DNA of 19,362 nt, from NCBI GenBank assembly GCA_023430315.1, contig JAEZAW010000321.1, forward strand, positions 1-19,362, in the 5' to 3' direction. This DNA comes from Pseudomonadota bacterium (lineage in GTDB: Bacteria > Pseudomonadota > Alphaproteobacteria > Rhizobiales > Hyphomicrobiaceae). Made by a program: the position numbers and the translations under genes. Below, in pieces: positions 6,943-15,402 of this stretch (positions are counted from its first letter, which is position 1; each line of letters begins with the position of its first letter). The notes beneath the pieces are model-generated. The model was not told where the DNA came from. It was given only the letters and a program-made list of their open reading frames with translations, and made no database searches.

Positions 6943-7018
6943 TGAATTTATTGCAGGTATATTCGCTTTTGGGTCGCGCTCGGCGAGGCGAGCGGCCATG
7001 CGGCAAGGGAGAGTAGCT

Positions 7019-9223
7019 GTGTCGGGCAGCAGGGCGCGTGCGCGCGCGAAAATCGAGGCGGGCAATCCGGCGCCGGCGGAGGCACCGCAGGGTCCTGCGC
7101 GCTATTACAACCGCGAGCTTTCCTGGCTGCAATTCAACACGCGCGTGCTCGACGAGGCGCGCAACCGCCGCCATCCCGTCCTCGAACGACTGCGCTTCCT
7201 GTCGATCTCGGCCTCGAACCTCGACGAGTTCTATATGGTTCGCGTCGCCGGGTTGCATGGGCAGGTCAAAGCCAAGGTCTCGAACCTCAGCAACGACGGC
7301 CTGACGCCCGCCCAGCAGCTCGATGCGATCAACAAGTTTGTCGCCGGTCTCTCGGCCGAGCAGCAGGCCTGCTGGAGCGAACTCAGCCGCGAGATGGCCG
7401 AAGTCGGCATCTCCATCGTCTCGCCGGACCAGCTCACGGAGGGCGAGCAGGCCTGGCTCGAGAGCTATTTCATGAAGCACCTTTTCCCGGTGCTGACGCC
7501 CATCGCCGTCGATCCGGCGCACCCCTTCCCGTTCATCCACAATCGCGGTTTCACGCTCGGCCTCGAACTCGCAAAGAGGAAGGGCGGCGAGGCCATGCAC
7601 GCGCTGATGCCAATCCCGGCGCCGGTCGATCGCTTCCTGAAGCTGCCCGCGGGCGAGGAGACGGGCGCGATCCGATTCATGCGCATCGAGACGCTGATCG
7701 GCCACTTCGCCTCGCTGCTCTTTCCGGGCTACGTCGTAAAACGGCAGGGCGCCTTCCGCATCCTGCGCGACAGCGACATCGAGGTCGAGGAAGAGGCGGA
7801 AGATCTGGTGCGCTCGTTCGAAAGCGCACTCAAGCGACGTCGCCGCGGCTCCGTAATCCGTCTCGAAATCGACGCCTACATGCCGCAGGAGCTGCGCGCA
7901 TTCGTCGTCGATCAGCTCAGGGTCAGCGAAGCCGATACGTATGTGCAGGAGGGCCTGCTCAGCCTCGGCGATACGTCACAGCTCATCGTCGATGATCGTC
8001 CCGATCTCGTCTTCCCACCTTTCACCATCCGCTTTCCCGAGCGCATCCGCGAATACAACGGCGACTGCTTCGCAGCGATCAAGGCGAAGGACATCGTCGT
8101 CCATCACCCCTACGAATCGTTCGACGTGGTCGTGCAGTTCCTGCGTCAGGCCGGCGCTGATCCGGACGTGCTGGCCATCAAGTGGACGCTCTACCGCACG
8201 TCCAAGGACAGCCCGATCGTTCGCGCGCTCAAGGAGGCCGCCGATCTCGGCAAGTCAGTGACAGCGGTGATCGAGCTCAAGGCGCGCTTCGACGAAGCGG
8301 CGAACATTCGCCTCGCGCGCGATCTCGAAAGCTCGGGCGTCCATGTCGTCTATGGCTTCATCGAGCTCAAGACACACGCCAAGCTCGGCATGATCGTGCG
8401 CAAGGAAGGCGCCGAGCTCGTCTCCTACTGCCACATCGGCACGGGCAACTATCACCCGCAGACGGCGCGCATCTACACCGACCTCTCGTTCTTCACGGCC
8501 GATGCCGCAATCGCGCGCGACGTGAACCGCATTCTCAACTTCGTGACGGGCTATGGCGAGCAGGCCGAGCTCGAAACGATGGCCGCGAGCCCCTTCGGCA
8601 TCCGCCGGCGCATCCTGGAAAGCATCAGGGCCGAGACAGAGCACGCCCGCGCCGGCCGCCCTGCTGCCATCTGGATGAAGATGAACGCCCTCGTCGACAC
8701 GCAGGTCATCGAGGCCTTATACGAGGCCTCGAATGCCGGTGTCGAAATCGACCTCGTCGTTCGTGGCATCTGCTGCCTGAGGCCCGGCATTCCTGGCATG
8801 TCCGAGAACATCCGCGTCAAAAGCATCATCGGGCGCTTTCTCGAGCACGGCCGCATTTATTGCTTCGGCGGTGGACATGGGCTCCCCCATCCGGAGGCGA
8901 TCGTGTATATCAGCTCGGCGGACATGATGCCGCGCAACCTCGACCGGCGCGTTGAGGCTATGGTGCCGGTGACGAATCCAACGGTACACGCGCAGATCCT
9001 CGATCAGATCATGACGGCGAACTTGAAAGACAATCAGCAGAGCTGGCTCGTGCAGCCTGATGGATCGAGCCGCCGGATCGCGCCCGCCGAGGGCGAGAAG
9101 CCGTTCAACGCACACGAGTACTTCATGTTCAATCCGAGCCTGTCGGGGCGCGGCCAGTCGCTGAAGAGCCATTCGCCGCCGCGCTTCAAGCTCGAGGACC
9201 GGGACGAGAGCAGTAAGCAGTGA
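7019..9223 (+). CDS. ppk: Polyphosphate kinase 1
   Basis: A 734-residue PPK1, which reversibly transfers the terminal phosphate of ATP onto inorganic polyphosphate. Order of features: YYNRELSWLQFNTRVLDEA (N-terminal domain), SISASNLDEFYMVRVAG, the middle domain ending near ERIREYNGD, and two catalytic phospholipase-D-like domains with VVHHPYESFD, IKWTLYRTS, and the His motifs THAKLGMIV (H453) and CHIGTGNYHPQTARIYTD (H472). The two catalytic His are 19 apart, as in E. coli PPK1 (H435/H454). Length is in the usual range. The GTG at 7019 is chosen because AAGGGAGAG ends 5 bases before it; the in-frame ATG at 6998 is the alternative and would add 7 residues. The stop overlaps the ppx start by GTGA. 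Confidence 0.96.
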   Translation: MSGSRARARAKIEAGNPAPAEAPQGPARYYNRELSWLQFNTRVLDEARNRRHPVLERLRFLSISASNLDEFYMVRVAGLHGQVKAKVSNLSNDGLTPAQQLDAINKFVAGLSAEQQACWSELSREMAEVGISIVSPDQLTEGEQAWLESYFMKHLFPVLTPIAVDPAHPFPFIHNRGFTLGLELAKRKGGEAMHALMPIPAPVDRFLKLPAGEETGAIRFMRIETLIGHFASLLFPGYVVKRQGAFRILRDSDIEVEEEAEDLVRSFESALKRRRRGSVIRLEIDAYMPQELRAFVVDQLRVSEADTYVQEGLLSLGDTSQLIVDDRPDLVFPPFTIRFPERIREYNGDCFAAIKAKDIVVHHPYESFDVVVQFLRQAGADPDVLAIKWTLYRTSKDSPIVRALKEAADLGKSVTAVIELKARFDEAANIRLARDLESSGVHVVYGFIELKTHAKLGMIVRKEGAELVSYCHIGTGNYHPQTARIYTDLSFFTADAAIARDVNRILNFVTGYGEQAELETMAASPFGIRRRILESIRAETEHARAGRPAAIWMKMNALVDTQVIEALYEASNAGVEIDLVVRGICCLRPGIPGMSENIRVKSIIGRFLEHGRIYCFGGGHGLPHPEAIVYISSADMMPRNLDRRVEAMVPVTNPTVHAQILDQIMTANLKDNQQSWLVQPDGSSRRIAPAEGEKPFNAHEYFMFNPSLSGRGQSLKSHSPPRFKLEDRDESSKQ

Positions 9224-10761
9224 AGTTTGCCGAGGGCAGAGGCGACCGGCCGATAGGGCTCGATGAGCTCGAGCCGATCTCGGTGGTCGACATCGGATCC
9301 AACTCGGTGCGTCTCGTCGTGTACGAGGGCGCCATTCGCAGCCCGGCGCCGCTCTTCAACGAGAAAGTCTTGTGCGGGCTCGGGCGCACCGTCGCCTCGA
9401 CTGGCCGGCTCGATGCCGACGCCGTCGAACGCGCCATCGAGGCACTGCGTCGCTTCCATGCCATCAACCGCGTGCTCGGCGTGAAGAACGTGCGCGTCAT
9501 CGCAACGGCTGCCGTGCGCGAAGCCGCGAATGGGCCCGAGTTCATCGCGCGTGGCGAGCAGGCAATCGGCGCCAAGATCGCGGTCCTCTCCGGCGCGCGC
9601 GAAGCCGAGCTTGCGGCGAGCGGCACGTTCATGGGCATTCCCAATGCCAACGGCATTGCGGGCGATCTCGGCGGCGGCAGCCTCGAGCTGATCGATATCG
9701 CCGGAGCCAAATCCACGGCGGCCGCCACATTGCCGCTCGGCGGTCTCAGGCTCATCGATACGTCCGGCAACAAGCTCGACAAGGCCATCGAGATCGTCGA
9801 TACGAGTCTCGCCGAGCTGCCCTGGCTCACAGCCGGCGAGGGCCGCACGTTCTATGCGGTCGGCGGTACGTGGCGTGCGCTCGCCAAGCTCCACATGGAC
9901 CTGCGCAAGTATCCGCTGCGCGTCATGCACGGCTACAGCATCGAGAGTCGTGCCTGCATCGACTTCTGCGAGAACATTCGTCGCGCCAAGAAGATCTCCG
10001 ATATCCGCGGCATCGAAGACGTGGCTCGGGCTCGTCGCGAAGTGCTGCCCTATGGCGCGCTGGTGCTCGAGCGCGTGCTCCGACGCATGAAGCCGAAGGA
10101 AGTGGTGTTCTCCGTCTATGGCGTGCGCGAGGGCCTGGTGTTCAGCCTGCTCTCGCCGGCCGAGCGCGACCGCGACCCACTGCTCGCCTTCTGCGAGGAT
10201 CATGCGCGCCTGCACTCGCGCTCATTCACCCATGCGCGTGAACTCTGCGCGTGGACGGACACGCTCTTCGCGGAACCGGGACCGCGCGAGACACCGGAGG
10301 AAACGCGCCTGCGCTATGCGGCATGCCTCATCTCGGATGTCGGCTGGCGGGCGCATCCCGATCACCGCGGCGAGCAGAGCCTCAACACCGTCGCCCATGC
10401 CGGTCTCGGCGGCATCGACCATGAGGGCCGGATCTTCCTCGCGCTCACCGTCTATTTCCGCCACGTCGGTACCGGACGCGTGTTCGGCGCCGAGGACGAG
10501 TTGCCGTCGGCACTCAAGACGCTGGTCTCGCGCCGGACGCTGAAGCGCGCGCGCATTCTCGGTGCCGCAATCCGTGCAGCCCACATGCTCTCGATCGGCC
10601 GGCCAGGCATCATCGACGAGACGCCGCTCAGCTACGAGTCGGGCAAGCTCGTGCTGAGTCTGCCGGCCACACATCGCGATCTCGATGGCGAGCGGTTGCG
10701 TCGCCGCTTCGAGGTGTTGGCCGAGCTGGTCGACCACAAGCCCGAAATTCGCTATTCGTAA
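9220..10761 (+). CDS. ppx: Ppx/GppA family exopolyphosphatase
   Basis: A 513-residue member of the ASKHA fold that removes phosphate from the ends of polyphosphate (or hydrolyses pppGpp in GppA members). Diagnostic motifs are VVDIGSNSVRLVVYE (phosphate 1, residues 22-36), VRVIATAAVREA, SGAREAEL with the putative catalytic Glu (near 128-130), and GDLGGGSLELIDI (148-160, phosphate 2). The C-terminal third includes an HD-like helical part (SLNTVAHAGLGGIDHEGR), as in the long Ppx proteins. The GTG start at 9220 overlaps the ppk stop by 4 bases, and no better ATG is in frame; translation is likely coupled to ppk. With ppk it forms a synthesis/degradation pair; the sequence alone does not separate exopolyphosphatase from pppGppase activity. 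Confidence 0.93.
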   Translation: MKFAEGRGDRPIGLDELEPISVVDIGSNSVRLVVYEGAIRSPAPLFNEKVLCGLGRTVASTGRLDADAVERAIEALRRFHAINRVLGVKNVRVIATAAVREAANGPEFIARGEQAIGAKIAVLSGAREAELAASGTFMGIPNANGIAGDLGGGSLELIDIAGAKSTAAATLPLGGLRLIDTSGNKLDKAIEIVDTSLAELPWLTAGEGRTFYAVGGTWRALAKLHMDLRKYPLRVMHGYSIESRACIDFCENIRRAKKISDIRGIEDVARARREVLPYGALVLERVLRRMKPKEVVFSVYGVREGLVFSLLSPAERDRDPLLAFCEDHARLHSRSFTHARELCAWTDTLFAEPGPRETPEETRLRYAACLISDVGWRAHPDHRGEQSLNTVAHAGLGGIDHEGRIFLALTVYFRHVGTGRVFGAEDELPSALKTLVSRRTLKRARILGAAIRAAHMLSIGRPGIIDETPLSYESGKLVLSLPATHRDLDGERLRRRFEVLAELVDHKPEIRYS

Positions 10762-10987
10762 CAGATATTTAATCGCACACTTCGATGGCCGACCGTCGTC
10801 GTGCGATCGGCGTTATATGGGTGTGGATTGGCGCGAAGTTGCCGAAATCCCGCGCTAGGAAATGATTGTTGCAGATGGGAGGATGCGACGGTTCCATCGG
10901 CAGCAAGAATCGCGCTCACTGTCCTGAACGGCGGTGAGCGTTCGTCTCCAGTGCCGGAAAATTCTAGCGGGCTGACACGCGGTGCTC

Positions 10988-11884
10988 ATGTCTGACGACC
11001 TCTACACGGTACTGGGCGTTGCCAAAGGCGCGCAGGACGACGAGATCAGGCGGGCCTATCGAAAGCTCGCCAAAGAGCTCCACCCCGACGTCCGCCCGGA
11101 TGATCCCGCAGCCAGCGATCGGTTCAAGCGCGTCACGGCGGCTTACGACATTCTCGGCGACGCGACGAAACGGCGGCGCTACGACGACGGCGAGATCGAC
11201 AGCCAGGGCGAGCCCGTGCGCACGTATGCGCGCAGCGGCGCCGGCTGGCCCAACGGCTTCAACGGCGGCGTCAATGGCGCCCGGGATACCGGCGTCACCG
11301 ACATCTTCTCGGACCTCTTCGGCGGACGCGGCGCACGCGGACCGGGTCTCAGCATGCGCGGACAAGACGTGCGCTACACGCTCGAAGTGGATTTCATGGA
11401 GGCGGTCGGCGGCGCGAAGAAGCGCGTCAGCCTGCCCGACGGCGGCACGCTCGATCTCACGGTGCCTGAGGGCGTGGCGGACGGCCAGGTGCTGCGGCTC
11501 AAGGGCAAAGGCACGCCCGGTCTGCGCGGCGGCGAGAACGGCGATGCGCTGGTCGAGATCCACGTCCGACCGCACGCGAAGTTCAAGCGCATCGGCAATG
11601 ACATCCTGCTCGAGCTGCCGATTACCATCGACGAAGCCGTGCTCGGCGGCAAGATTGAGGTCGCGACGATTTCCGGCCGCGTTTCGCTTCAAATCCCCAA
11701 GGGCACAAGCTCCGGGCGCATCTTCCGCCTCAAAGGCAAGGGCGTGCGCGGCACAAACGATGTCACCATGGGTGACCAGCTCGTGACCATCCGGATCGTC
11801 ATGCCGGAGAATGTGGACGAGTCGCTCTCCTACTTCATGGCCGAGTGGCGCCAGCGCAATCGCTACGATCCGGGACGCGACTGA
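10988..11884 (+). CDS. DnaJ-family co-chaperone (CbpA-like, no zinc finger)
   Basis: A 298-residue J-protein. The J domain fills residues 1-70: DDLYTVLGVAKGAQDDEIRRAYRKL, then the HPD motif at 32-34, and AAYDILGDATKRRRYDDGEID. A Gly/Phe-like linker follows (about 75-115, including NGFNGGVNGARDTG and FSDLFGGRG). The rest is the DnaJ C-terminal substrate-binding region (residues 116-290), with DVRYTLEVDFMEAVGGAKK and DGQVLRLKGKG, GENGDALVEIHVRPHAKFKRIGNDI. There is no CxxCxGxG zinc-finger repeat, so it is a class B protein like CbpA, which stimulates DnaK ATPase. ATG at 10988 is preferred over the GTG six bases earlier. It converges on rsmA with a 7-base gap; no partner dnaK is nearby. Confidence 0.9.
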   Translation: MSDDLYTVLGVAKGAQDDEIRRAYRKLAKELHPDVRPDDPAASDRFKRVTAAYDILGDATKRRRYDDGEIDSQGEPVRTYARSGAGWPNGFNGGVNGARDTGVTDIFSDLFGGRGARGPGLSMRGQDVRYTLEVDFMEAVGGAKKRVSLPDGGTLDLTVPEGVADGQVLRLKGKGTPGLRGGENGDALVEIHVRPHAKFKRIGNDILLELPITIDEAVLGGKIEVATISGRVSLQIPKGTSSGRIFRLKGKGVRGTNDVTMGDQLVTIRIVMPENVDESLSYFMAEWRQRNRYDPGRD

Positions 11885-11891
11885 CGTATCG

Positions 11892-12776
11892 CTAAGTCGG
11901 CGCGATGCGCTCGGCGATGCGCGCGAGCCTCGCGAACGTCGCGACATCAAGTTGCTCGGCTCTGAGTTCCGGCGCGACACCGGCTGCTTCGAGCAGGGGC
12001 AGTGGATCGGCAACCAGCGTTCTCAAACTTTGACGCAGCATCTTGCGCCGCTGTCCGAACGCCGCCGCCGTGACACGACCGAGCCACTGCACCGAGCATT
12101 CCGGCATGGGCTCAGGGCGCGGCATGAACGTGACGACGGCAGAGGCCACTTTCGGCGGCGGCGTGAAAGCTTCGGGACCGAGCGTTAGCGCAATGCGCGG
12201 TGTCGCGCGCCACTGCGAAATCACCGCAAGGCGGCCATAGGCCTTGCTGGCAGGCTGAGCAACGATGCGCTCCGCCACCTCCTTCTGGAACATCAGCGCC
12301 ATCTGCGACCACCACGGCGGCCAGGGCTCGGTTTCGAGCCAGCCGATGAGCAGACGCGTCGCGACGTTGTAGGGAAGGTTCGCGACGATCACCGTGCGGC
12401 CGGCATCGGACGACAGCACAGCCGGCCAGTCCACATCGAGCGCGTCGCCGAGATGCACGGAAAGCCGCCCAGGATAGGCTTCCGCGATCTGCGCGAGAGC
12501 CGGCGCACAGCGCTGGTCGCGCTCGACGACAACGACGCGGCGCGCACCTTCCATCAGCAGCCCGCGCGTCAGACCGCCGGGACCGGGGCCGACCTCGACG
12601 ACCGTCGTCGTATCCAGCGGGGCGGCGAGGCGCGCGATCCGCCGCGTCAGGTTGAGATCCAGAATGAAGTTCTGGCCGAGGCTCTTCTTCGCGTCGATCT
12701 CGAGCGCGGCAATCACTTCGCGGAGCGGCGGCAGGCCATCACTCGACGCCTTGGCCGGCTGTCGGGCCTCAGGCAT
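11892..12776 (-). CDS. rsmA: 16S rRNA (adenine(1518)-N6/adenine(1519)-N6)-dimethyltransferase
   Basis: A 294-residue KsgA/RsmA enzyme that dimethylates A1518 and A1519 in 16S rRNA helix 45 using S-adenosylmethionine, late in small-subunit assembly. Motifs: KSLGQNFILD (substrate/SAM entrance, about 31-40), EVGPGPGGLTR (61-71, SAM motif I), VVVVERD (motif II acidic residue), GDALDVDW (motif III) and VANLPYNVAT (131-140, the catalytic N-L-P-Y). The C-terminal helical part carries FGQRRKMLRQSL, typical of the family. The ATG at 12774-12776 starts 8 bases inside the end of pdxA (shared sequence ATGCCTGA), suggesting coupling. The longer frame up to 12929 is antisense to pdxA and rejected. Gene order surA-pdxA-rsmA is the usual proteobacterial arrangement. 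Confidence 0.95.
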   Translation of the reverse strand: MPEARQPAKASSDGLPPLREVIAALEIDAKKSLGQNFILDLNLTRRIARLAAPLDTTTVVEVGPGPGGLTRGLLMEGARRVVVVERDQRCAPALAQIAEAYPGRLSVHLGDALDVDWPAVLSSDAGRTVIVANLPYNVATRLLIGWLETEPWPPWWSQMALMFQKEVAERIVAQPASKAYGRLAVISQWRATPRIALTLGPEAFTPPPKVASAVVTFMPRPEPMPECSVQWLGRVTAAAFGQRRKMLRQSLRTLVADPLPLLEAAGVAPELRAEQLDVATFARLARIAERIAPT

Positions 12777-13827
12777 GGTGCGCGGCCGCGGCGCGGCGTT
12801 CAGCCATATTCGCAGCGAGCCTGAGCGCAGCGACGAGGCTCGTTGGCGAGGCAGCGCCCGTCCCCGCAATATCGAAGGCGGTGCCGTGATCGGGCGAGGT
12901 GCGCACGAAGGGCAAACCCAGCGTAACATTCACCGCCGTATCGAAGGCGAGCGTCTTGATCGGGATGAGCGCCTGGTCGTGATACATCGTGACGACGGCA
13001 TCGTAGCGCTTGCGCGCCTCGGCATGGAAAAGCGAGTCCGCTGAATGCGGGCCGGTAACGACGACGCCCTCGGATTGGAGAGCGGCGATGGCGGGGCCAA
13101 TCGTCGCCACCTCCTCGCGACCGATGGTTCCGGCTTCGCCTGCGTGTGGGTTGAGCCCCGTGACGGCAATGCGCGGCCGCGCGATGCCGAAATCGGCAGC
13201 CATGGCTTCGGCCACGATCCGCACGGTCTCGACGACGCGCGGCACGCTCATCAGCTCGGGCACGCGCGCAATGGGGACATGAACCGTGAGCGGCACGACG
13301 CGGAGGATGTCCGACGCGAGCATCATCACAGGCACCCAGCGCCGTCCAGGATGATGGCGCTCAGCGAGCTCTGCGAGGTACTCCGTATGGCCAGGATGGC
13401 GGAAGCCCGCTCGCAGCAGCGTGCTCTTGGCAATCGGGTTCGTCGCGACTGCGGACACGCGACCGGCGACGGCATCCGCAACGGCGAGGTCGATGGCGGC
13501 GATGATGCCGCCGGCATTGAGCATCTCGGTGCGGCCAGCAACTACGGACACGGCAAGCGGGACCGGACGCACGGGCAGGCGCCGGGCGAAAGCCTCTGCC
13601 CCCGTCTCCGGATCCTCGGAGACGGCGAGTTCAACATCGATGCCGAGCGCGCGTGCCCGTTCGGCGACGGCACCCGGATCGGCATAAAGGACGAAAGGAG
13701 GGACGCTGCTGCTGTCCCGATCGCGCCACGCCATCAGCGTGATGTCGAGACCGATGCCGGCGGGGTCGCCCATCGTGAGCGCCAGCGGGCGGCGCGAACC
13801 CGCCGCACGCCCAACTTCGCTTGCCAA
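12769..13827 (-). CDS. pdxA: 4-hydroxythreonine-4-phosphate dehydrogenase
   Basis: A 352-residue PdxA, an NAD-dependent metal enzyme of the DXP-dependent vitamin B6 pathway that oxidises 4-phosphohydroxy-L-threonine. Motifs: LALTMGDPAGIGLDI (16-29), the cofactor segment SAVATNPIAKSTL, and three metal-binding His regions: GHTEYLAEL (H147), GLNPHAGEAG (H228) and YHDQALIPIK (H283). FVRTSPDHGTAFDIAG closes the active site. Length is normal. The start is TTG at 13825-13827, with GGGAG about 7 bases upstream; no suitable ATG precedes the first conserved strand. It lies 21 bases after surA and overlaps rsmA by 8, so the three are probably one operon. Confidence 0.95.
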   Translation of the reverse strand: MASEVGRAAGSRRPLALTMGDPAGIGLDITLMAWRDRDSSSVPPFVLYADPGAVAERARALGIDVELAVSEDPETGAEAFARRLPVRPVPLAVSVVAGRTEMLNAGGIIAAIDLAVADAVAGRVSAVATNPIAKSTLLRAGFRHPGHTEYLAELAERHHPGRRWVPVMMLASDILRVVPLTVHVPIARVPELMSVPRVVETVRIVAEAMAADFGIARPRIAVTGLNPHAGEAGTIGREEVATIGPAIAALQSEGVVVTGPHSADSLFHAEARKRYDAVVTMYHDQALIPIKTLAFDTAVNVTLGLPFVRTSPDHGTAFDIAGTGAASPTSLVAALRLAANMAERRAAAAHHA

Positions 13828-13848
13828 GGCTAACTCCCGACCTCTCGA

Positions 13849-15207
13849 TCAACGCTTCTCGATCAAGGCCTCGGCACGGAGATCCCTCAGATGGCGCCGC
13901 GAGACGACTTCGAACTCGCGCTGCGTCAGCTCCTGCTGAGCCTTGAGGCGCTTCTCCTCGTCTACTTTGACGGTCTTGCGCCCGCACACGGCATATAGCT
14001 CGACGCCCGTGCTGGCAAGCGCGGGGGGCACCATCTCGCCGTCCTTGGCATTGAGGAGGAGGCTCCGTGTCGGCTCGCCGAGCGAGGAAGCCGCCTGATT
14101 GGCGAGGCTCTCGAAGCGGGTATCGGGAAGGCCCTTAACCAAATCCTGCGTACTGCGGCAGCCCCGGAATTGCTTGCGCAGCCCCTCGGCTTCCGCGAGC
14201 CGGCGCGCCAATGCGGCCTGATCGATGCGGCCAGGCACGGCGAGCGTGATCCGATGGAGCTGCATTTCCACCTTGGGAGCGCTCGTCACGTCTTCGGTCG
14301 ACTGCTCGACGAAGCGGTCAATGTCGCGATCGTTGATGTTGATCTGCGCGCCGTACTTGCGGCGGAGAACATCACGCCAGACGAGGGCGGCTTTCGTGCG
14401 CGCCTTGATGGTCATTGGATCGATGCCCTGCGACTTGAGCTGGGCTGCGAACTGCTCCTCGGTGATCTTGTTGCGGGCAGCCATCTCCTTGAAGGTCTTG
14501 TCCGACTCTTCATCAGTGACCACGATGCTGAGGCGCTTGCCCTCCTGGAGCTTCAGCTTCTCGTCGATCAGCTCCTCGCGTGCTTGCGCGCGGAACTTCT
14601 GAATGTTGCCGATCCGCGCCTCATTGCGGAGCTGGTCCAACATATTCCTCTGCAGCTCACCGACGAACTGCTTCTGCATGGCAGTCGCTTCGTCGCGGGT
14701 CTTCGGCTGCTTCTCGCGCAGGTACTGCTGGAAACGCTCGTTGGTCTTGGGATCCTGGATGATCTGCTTCCAACGCGCCTCGGCGCGTGCACGCATATCT
14801 CCGCCGCCACCCGAGCCCGCAGCCATGAGCGTCGCGCGCTGCTCGATCTCGTAGCCCGTCACCGGCTCGTCGTTAACGAGGAGCACGATTCCCGTGCCGC
14901 GACCACTACCACCGGCGCTGCCGCTCGCTGGCGCTGAACTCGCCTCACGCCTCGGCGCCGGCTTGGGCTTCGGTTTGGCTTCGGCTTTCGGAGGCGCGGC
15001 CTCCTGGCGCAATGGCGCCACGGGCTCGCGCTGCTGCGGCGGTGGTGTCGTCGTGACAATGAGGCCGGGAATAGTCGGTGTCTGCTGTGCGAATGCGGCG
15101 CCCGCGGTCGCCGTCACCGCGCCAGCGAAGATCCACGACGCCACGCGAAGGACGCCATACTTGCCGCGCGGAGCACGCGCGCTGTTCATTCCCAAGTCCG
15201 CCATCAT
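13849..15207 (-). CDS. surA: SurA-like periplasmic chaperone with degenerate parvulin domain and an insertion
   Basis: A 452-residue exported protein read from an ATG at 15205-15207; the ATG at 15187-15189 (MNSARAP) is an alternative start. The Sec signal ends near AFA|QQ (40/41). Then comes a Pro/Lys/Ala/Gly low-complexity linker (about 52-106). The SurA N-domain begins IVLLVNDEPVTGYEIEQRA and resumes with FRAQAREELIDEKLKLQEGKR, separated by about 68 residues (131-198), starting with GSGGGGD and then highly charged and probably helical. Canonical SurA has a much shorter stretch there. VTDEESDKTFKEMA and DRFVEQ fit the rest of the N-domain. The C-terminal part (312-410) follows a parvulin pattern only loosely and holds the only cysteines of the mature protein, C350 and C408. 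It likely helps outer-membrane-protein folding. Position before pdxA and rsmA supports the name. Confidence 0.82.
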   Translation of the reverse strand: MMADLGMNSARAPRGKYGVLRVASWIFAGAVTATAGAAFAQQTPTIPGLIVTTTPPPQQREPVAPLRQEAAPPKAEAKPKPKPAPRREASSAPASGSAGGSGRGTGIVLLVNDEPVTGYEIEQRATLMAAGSGGGGDMRARAEARWKQIIQDPKTNERFQQYLREKQPKTRDEATAMQKQFVGELQRNMLDQLRNEARIGNIQKFRAQAREELIDEKLKLQEGKRLSIVVTDEESDKTFKEMAARNKITEEQFAAQLKSQGIDPMTIKARTKAALVWRDVLRRKYGAQININDRDIDRFVEQSTEDVTSAPKVEMQLHRITLAVPGRIDQAALARRLAEAEGLRKQFRGCRSTQDLVKGLPDTRFESLANQAASSLGEPTRSLLLNAKDGEMVPPALASTGVELYAVCGRKTVKVDEEKRLKAQQELTQREFEVVSRRHLRDLRAEALIEKR

Positions 15208-15402
15208 TCCCCAAGCCGGCTGCGATTCGCCCGTCCGATCCTAGTAGTTATCGCAGGAAGTGGATGGGAATATCCACACCAAGGATGGCGCTGGCATGGC
15301 ACTCGACGTGCGCCGCAGCAAGGCCGGCGGGGCTTTATCCCCGTGACACATCCGCCCCCTTCGGGTAGCCAGGAAAAAAAGCCGTTTTCGAGGGAGCCCG
15401 AT

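Noticed and set aside
6917..7705. A 262-residue minus-strand open frame over the start of ppk
   Set aside because: Antisense to well-conserved PPK1 sequence, no motif and no supporting ribosome site.
9034..10215. A 393-residue open frame on the minus strand across ppk and ppx
   Set aside because: High-GC antisense shadow, composition rich in Arg/Ala/Glu/His, no recognisable motif; ppk and ppx on the other strand are unambiguous.
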